This document shows positions 60,225 to 64,000 of a stretch of DNA of 64,000 bases, piece by piece. A program made the translations under genes and the position numbers. Each line of letters begins with the position of its first letter. Within the stretch, counting starts at the first letter, position 1. The stretch is from Lutimaribacter_A marinistellae (lineage in GTDB: Bacteria > Pseudomonadota > Alphaproteobacteria > Rhodobacterales > Rhodobacteraceae): NCBI RefSeq assembly GCF_042648365.1, contig NZ_JBHRXI010000010.1:248001-312000 (forward strand). The letters are read 5' to 3'. A model generated the notes under the pieces. That model saw nothing but the letters and a program-made list of their open reading frames with translations, did no database searches and was not told the origin of the DNA.

Positions 60225-61743
60225 ACGATCCGGGGGCCGCGCAGCGCGGCGGCAATCCCGCGGCGATGGGGCCGGCTCGGGGCCCACGGCGGCCATCTGG
60301 CCCGGCATCAAGGGTGGCCGTTATGCCCCGCTGTCACAAGTCGAGATCGGGATGATCGACCGAACCGCCATGCGCATTCTCGAAGAGATCGGCATTAAGC
60401 GCGCGACGCCCCACTGTATTCAGACGATCTGCGCGGCGGGCGGGTCACTGACGGATGACGGGCGCCTGCTGATGCCGGAAACGCTGGTCCGAGACGTGTT
60501 GCAGACCGCCGGGCGCGGTTTCTCCCTGTGCGGTCTGGATCCGGTCCATGACATCGATCCGTCTTCGTCACGCACCCATTTCGGAACCTCCGGCGCCGCC
60601 GTCCACATCATCGACAGCCTGACCGGGCAGATCCGTGACACCACGCTGCGCGACCTCTACGACATGGCCCGCCTCGCGCAGCAACTGCCGAACATCCACA
60701 TGTTCCAACGCACGGTCGTTGCACGTGACATTGCCGACCCGCGCGAAATGGACCTCAACACGCTGTATGCCTGCCTCAAAGGGACCAGCAAGCCCACAGG
60801 CACCTCGTTCGGTGCGCCTGAAACCATGGAAGAAGCGGTGCAGATGCTGACCATGATCGCTGGCGGCCCGGACGCGTTGCGCGCAAGGCCACCGGTCTGC
60901 GTATCGACCTGTTTTATCGTGCCGCCCCTCACCTTCGCCGAAGAGGCGCTCGGCGTGATCGAATGCGCCGCGAAACACGGTATCCCGCTCAAGCTCGTCT
61001 CGGCAGGTCAGGCGGGCGCGACCAGCCCCGCGCCGCTTGCGGGCGCCGTGGCCCAGCAAACGGCCGAGGTTCTGGCCGGAATCGTCTATGTCAACCTCCT
61101 GAACCCTGGCCATCCGGCGACCTTCGGGGCATTACCCTTTGTCAGCGACCTGCGCACGGGCGCCATGTCGGGCGGGTCCGCCGAACAGGGTTTGCTGATG
61201 GCCGCATGCGCGCAGATGGCGCGGTTCTACGACATTCCCTGCGCCGTCAGCGCCGGCATGACCGACAGCAAGCTTCCCGATTTCCAGGCCGGCTACGAAA
61301 AGGGCTACACCGAACTTCTGGCATCGCTCGCCGGGGCCAACCTGATCTACGAGGCTGCCGGGATGTATGGCTCGCTTCTGGGCGCTTCGCTGGAAAGCTT
61401 CGTGCTCGACAATGACCTGATCGGCTCGGTCATGCGCGCCACGCGAGGGTTCGAGGTCACCGAGGAGACGCTGTCACTCGAGACCATCCGCGACGTCTGT
61501 GTCGGAGGGGCCGGGCATTACCTTGGTCATGTCCAGACGATCACTCGCATGGAAAGCGACTATTTCTACCCCGCTCTTGCCGATCGCCGCCCCCCGCAGG
61601 AATGGTCTGCCGCGACGGACAAGGATCTTCTCGAACGGGCAAGGCTACGAACGCGCGAACTGCTGGCGCGGCCGGGTCCCGACCACATCCCTAGCGATCT
61701 GGACAGGGCCATCCGCGAGCGGTTTCCGATCAGGTCGCTGTGA
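60211..61743 (+). CDS. MttB-family methyltransferase (non-pyrrolysine)
   Basis: 510 residues of the trimethylamine methyltransferase superfamily, with a basic N-terminal extension and the barrel segments LDPVHDIDPSSSRTHFGTSG, ETMEEAVQMLTMIAGG, PGHPATFGALPFVSDLRTGAMSGGS and GGAGHYLGH. The frame is open throughout, with no in-frame amber codon at the position where archaeal MttB uses pyrrolysine, so it belongs to the group that handles quaternary amines or other methylated compounds. No corrinoid protein (MtbC/MttC type) is adjacent; the methyl acceptor is unknown. The start has AAGGA 8 bases upstream and overlaps the previous stop. Confidence 0.85.
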   Translation: MQQRKRSGGRAARRQSRGDGAGSGPTAAIWPGIKGGRYAPLSQVEIGMIDRTAMRILEEIGIKRATPHCIQTICAAGGSLTDDGRLLMPETLVRDVLQTAGRGFSLCGLDPVHDIDPSSSRTHFGTSGAAVHIIDSLTGQIRDTTLRDLYDMARLAQQLPNIHMFQRTVVARDIADPREMDLNTLYACLKGTSKPTGTSFGAPETMEEAVQMLTMIAGGPDALRARPPVCVSTCFIVPPLTFAEEALGVIECAAKHGIPLKLVSAGQAGATSPAPLAGAVAQQTAEVLAGIVYVNLLNPGHPATFGALPFVSDLRTGAMSGGSAEQGLLMAACAQMARFYDIPCAVSAGMTDSKLPDFQAGYEKGYTELLASLAGANLIYEAAGMYGSLLGASLESFVLDNDLIGSVMRATRGFEVTEETLSLETIRDVCVGGAGHYLGHVQTITRMESDYFYPALADRRPPQEWSAATDKDLLERARLRTRELLARPGPDHIPSDLDRAIRERFPIRSL

Positions 61744-61774
61744 TCAGCGCAACGCACACCCCGACCGGACGCGA

Positions 61775-62878
61775 TCAGAAGAACGGCAGGTCGCAGAGCG
61801 TTCCACTGTCGGTGTACCCGCCGCGCAGGACTTCCACCCTGTCGCCGGACCGTACGTCAGTGCGTACCAGGACGAACCCCAGCGTGGTCTTCGCGCGCGG
61901 CGACCATGCGCCGTTCGTCATGTGCCCGATCTCCTCGCCATCCCTGCGCACCCGGTACCAGATCGCATGCCCCGCGCGACGTTCCTGCGCGCCGAGCACG
62001 ATGCCCAGCTGGTGCCGCCGGATGCCTTCGGCCTTGATCCGACGCAAGGACGTGATGCCGACGACCTCGTCGTCGAGGTCCAGATCGACGTATTTCCCCA
62101 GCCTCACCTCGAACGGGTTGGTCCGGTCATCCGTATCGCCGCCATAGGACAACAGCCCACTCTCGATCCTTTCGGCCGGGTTCGGATAGCCCGGCCCGAT
62201 CCCCCAGGGCTGACCGGCTTCCCTGACGATGCTCCAGAGCTCGCTGCCACGGCTCCCGTCACAGAGGTAAAGCTCGAAACCGCCCTGTTTGGAATAGCCC
62301 GACCGCTGGATCACCAACGGTATTCCGTTCACTTCAGCCGGGGCGAACCAGAAGTACTTCAGCGCGCGCACCCAATCCCCGAAGATCGAGGCCACGACAT
62401 CCTCGGCCCTGGGCCCCTGCACTGCCATGGGCGAAACATCGGGCTCGCATATCGCGACATCCAGCTTGCGCTCGGCGGCAATCGCCCGCGCCCACATCAG
62501 GATGTTGTTGTCACCGATGGACAGCCAGAATGTGCCGTCCTCATGCCTCAGAACCACCGGGTCGTTAACCAGCACACCCCGGTGATCGCACATCGGCACG
62601 TACTTCCCCTTGCCGACCTCGATCCCGGACAGGTCGCGCACGGACAGCAATTGCACCAGCCGCGCGGCATCGGGTCCCTTGATCTCCACCTGCCGCTCGA
62701 CGCTGACATCCCACTGCGACACGCCGTTCAGCAGCCGGTCATACTCTGCGTCGCTGTCGCCATAGGACACCGGCATCAGCATGCTGTTATACGGTGAAAA
62801 GGCTGTGACGCCCTCCTGCACCGTCGCTTCGTAAAAGGGGGATACGCGCAACCGCGTGTTCGGTCCGATCTCGGCCAT
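61775..62878 (-). CDS. DmdA-like tetrahydrofolate-dependent demethylase (GcvT family)
   Basis: 367 residues of the GcvT fold. Sequence segments shared with dimethylsulfoniopropionate demethylase DmdA include ERQVEIKGPDAARLVQLL, LNDPV-type VNDPVVL, EPDVSPMAVQGP, RSGYSKQGGFELY and ERIESGLLSYGGD. These proteins transfer a methyl group to tetrahydrofolate. DmdA is the closest relative I recognise, but many paralogues have other substrates, so DMSP activity is not proven. It is convergent with the MttB-like gene and upstream of a MarR gene in reverse order. Confidence 0.82.
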   Translation of the reverse strand: MAEIGPNTRLRVSPFYEATVQEGVTAFSPYNSMLMPVSYGDSDAEYDRLLNGVSQWDVSVERQVEIKGPDAARLVQLLSVRDLSGIEVGKGKYVPMCDHRGVLVNDPVVLRHEDGTFWLSIGDNNILMWARAIAAERKLDVAICEPDVSPMAVQGPRAEDVVASIFGDWVRALKYFWFAPAEVNGIPLVIQRSGYSKQGGFELYLCDGSRGSELWSIVREAGQPWGIGPGYPNPAERIESGLLSYGGDTDDRTNPFEVRLGKYVDLDLDDEVVGITSLRRIKAEGIRRHQLGIVLGAQERRAGHAIWYRVRRDGEEIGHMTNGAWSPRAKTTLGFVLVRTDVRSGDRVEVLRGGYTDSGTLCDLPFF

Positions 62879-62911
62879 GGGTCTGCCTCGCGCTGTGATG
62901 GTCCGGTGGTG

Positions 62912-63397
62912 TCATTCGTCCAGTGTCGCCGCATGCAGCGCGGCTTTCTTCATGATCCGGGCCAGCGTGCTGCGTTCTTCGGCGGTCAGACCGGCCAGCA
63001 CCTCGTCCTGCCTGCGCGTCAGGTAGCCCACGATCCTGCGGTGCATCGCGCGCCCCTCGGGCGTGATGCGCAACCGTGCCTGACGCCCGTCCTCGGGATC
63101 GGGAGAGCGTAAAAGGTACCCTTCGGCCAACATCCGGTGCACGGCGCGGCTGATCGTGTTGCGCGGGCGGCGCGCGATCCGCGCGACCTCCTGCGCGGTG
63201 AGTTCGTCGAAATGCGACAGGCAGACCAGCAGGATGTACTCTGCGCGAACCAGCCCGAAATCCCGTTTGATCGCACCGTAGGCGGGAAAGACGATCGCAT
63301 TCGCGAGGTAGGTGATCCGATAGGCTTCGGGGTATTCGATCGTGTCGAAGATCCCGGTCAGATCCTTTGTCCCTGCCTTGTCAGCGTGTTGATCCAT
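62912..63397 (-). CDS. MarR-family transcriptional regulator
   Basis: 161 residues with the MarR winged helix (LTAQEVARIARRPRNTISRAVHRMLAEGYLLR, wing DPEDGRQARLRIT). It starts at 63397 (GGGGAG four bases upstream). Divergent from the PanB-like gene, with a perfect TTGTTCC/GGAACAA palindrome between them; it probably represses both that gene and its own operon with the DmdA-like gene. Confidence 0.9.
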   Translation of the reverse strand: MDQHADKAGTKDLTGIFDTIEYPEAYRITYLANAIVFPAYGAIKRDFGLVRAEYILLVCLSHFDELTAQEVARIARRPRNTISRAVHRMLAEGYLLRSPDPEDGRQARLRITPEGRAMHRRIVGYLTRRQDEVLAGLTAEERSTLARIMKKAALHAATLDE

Positions 63398-63461
63398 GAT
63401 GCTCCCCTCGCATGGTGGGACGCCAAAAGACCCTTGCCAGCAAGGGCCAGTGTAGCGCATA

Positions 63462-63479
63462 TTGTTCCAAATGGAACAA
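63462..63479. promoter_or_regulatory. Palindromic operator, MarR/PanB-like divergent promoter
   Basis: TTGTTCCAAATGGAACAA: perfect 7-base arms with an AAAT spacer, 27 bases from the PanB-like start. Nearby, CCCTTG (63431-63436), CCAG, CAAGGG (63441-63446) forms a small hairpin within the MarR leader. Confidence 0.65.
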
Positions 63480-63505
63480 GATTCTTGTTCGGTGGAGGGG
63501 CCAGC

Positions 63506-64000
63506 GTGACGCAGACGACAGCCAAGCTCACCATTCCCGATCTCGCGGCAAAGAAGGCCGCGGGTGAACGGCTTGTCATGGTTGCCGTCGGTGAGGTGCT
63601 GACCGCGACATGGGCCGCGCGTGCCGGCATCGACATCATCGGCGTGGGCGACAGCCTTGGCATGACGCTACATGGGCATGAAAACACGCTCGCCATGACC
63701 GTCGATCAGATGATCATGCACACGCAGGCGGTGCGGCGCGGGGCGCCCGATACGCTATGTCTCGTCTCGATGCCCTACGGCTCCTACGCCACGCCCGACA
63801 TGGCCGTGACGAACGCGGTTCGGATGATGAAGGAAAGCGGCGCGGACGCGGTCAAGCTCCAGCTCGGTCGCGAAGGGGCGCATATCATCCGCGCGGTCGC
63901 CGATGCCGGCGTTCCGGTGATGAGCCATGTCGGTCTTCTGCCGCATCGCGTGCACATGCTCGGCGGGTTCAAGACCCAAGGCCGCACCGCCGAAGCCGCA
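63506..64000 (+). CDS. panB: Ketopantoate hydroxymethyltransferase-like protein (3' end beyond window)
   Basis: 165 residues visible of the PanB family TIM barrel: VGDSLGMTLHGHENTLAMTVDQMI, MPYGSYATP, SGADAVKLQLG and MSHVGLLPHRVHMLGGFKTQG, with the magnesium ligand Asp48 in GDSLG. PanB uses 5,10-methylene-tetrahydrofolate to hydroxymethylate ketoisovalerate. It may be the pantothenate gene or a paralogue working on another keto acid, since it is placed in a demethylation island. The start GTG at 63506 follows GGAGG. The rest lies beyond the right edge. Confidence 0.85.
   Translation, partial: MTQTTAKLTIPDLAAKKAAGERLVMVAVGEVLTATWAARAGIDIIGVGDSLGMTLHGHENTLAMTVDQMIMHTQAVRRGAPDTLCLVSMPYGSYATPDMAVTNAVRMMKESGADAVKLQLGREGAHIIRAVADAGVPVMSHVGLLPHRVHMLGGFKTQGRTAEAA

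Noticed and set aside
60211..61743. Pyrrolysine in the MttB-family gene
   Set aside because: The reading frame has no internal TAG; it is the non-pyrrolysine type.

Overview
The window looks like chromosomal DNA of an alphaproteobacterium of the Rhodobacteraceae (Roseobacter-type). The reasons are the high GC content, the murA-DUF2948-hisD neighbourhood, a DmdA-like demethylase, MttB-type methyltransferase, TRAP transporter, RTX protein and a GC-rich palindromic spacer of a type I associate with this family. I recognised no insertion sequence, prophage, integrase or CRISPR array. The assignment rests on gene content only.

Region by region. (1) 1-6840: the end of an FkbM methyltransferase; a minus-strand operon of cytochrome P450, glutamine-synthetase-like ligase and adrenodoxin-type ferredoxin; a divergent class I amidotransferase-like protein; a GntR regulator; a Tat-exported cyclase with an AhpD-like protein; and a DUF1127 peptide. 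(2) 7027-22215: a phenylacetate cluster. paaJ-A-B-C-D-E plus an extra PaaA-like gene run on the plus strand; paaG-I-K-R run on the minus strand; a complete TRAP transporter, paaZ and paaX run on the plus strand. paaF and paaH are not here. (3) 22316-28028: alpha/beta hydrolase, AraC and IclR regulators, and a Rieske oxygenase overlapping a second glutamine-synthetase-like ligase. (4) 28032-40077: lptF, a true formylglycine-generating enzyme, the arginine-to-spermidine operon (speA, carboxyspermidine dehydrogenase, nspC, speB), a class IV aminotransferase, hisD, DUF2948, murA, a 51-residue basic protein and tRNA-Thr(GGT). (5) 40150-48021: RTX protein, RND efflux pump with adaptor, and LysR. (6) 48176-53184: molybdenum hydroxylase pair (isoquinoline oxidoreductase type), quinone-reductase-like protein and Old Yellow Enzyme. 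(7) 53489-64000: a catabolic island of LysR, isopropylmalate-dehydrogenase-like enzyme, GMC oxidoreductase, a decayed aldehyde dehydrogenase, membrane hydroxylase, MmgE/PrpD protein, MttB-family methyltransferase, DmdA-like protein, MarR and a PanB-like protein.

How the genes work together: phenylacetate would be imported (possibly by the embedded TRAP system), activated by PaaK, epoxidised by PaaABCDE, isomerised by PaaG, ring-opened and oxidised by PaaZ and thiolysed by PaaJ, under PaaR and PaaX. Two separate sites pair a glutamine-synthetase-like ligase with an oxygenase (P450 in one, Rieske in the other), which suggests amine catabolism through gamma-glutamyl intermediates. The right-hand island gathers enzymes from families that handle methyl groups or tetrahydrofolate-bound C1 units, with side-chain oxidation enzymes; its substrate is unknown. 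These two themes are the best candidates for undescribed biology here.
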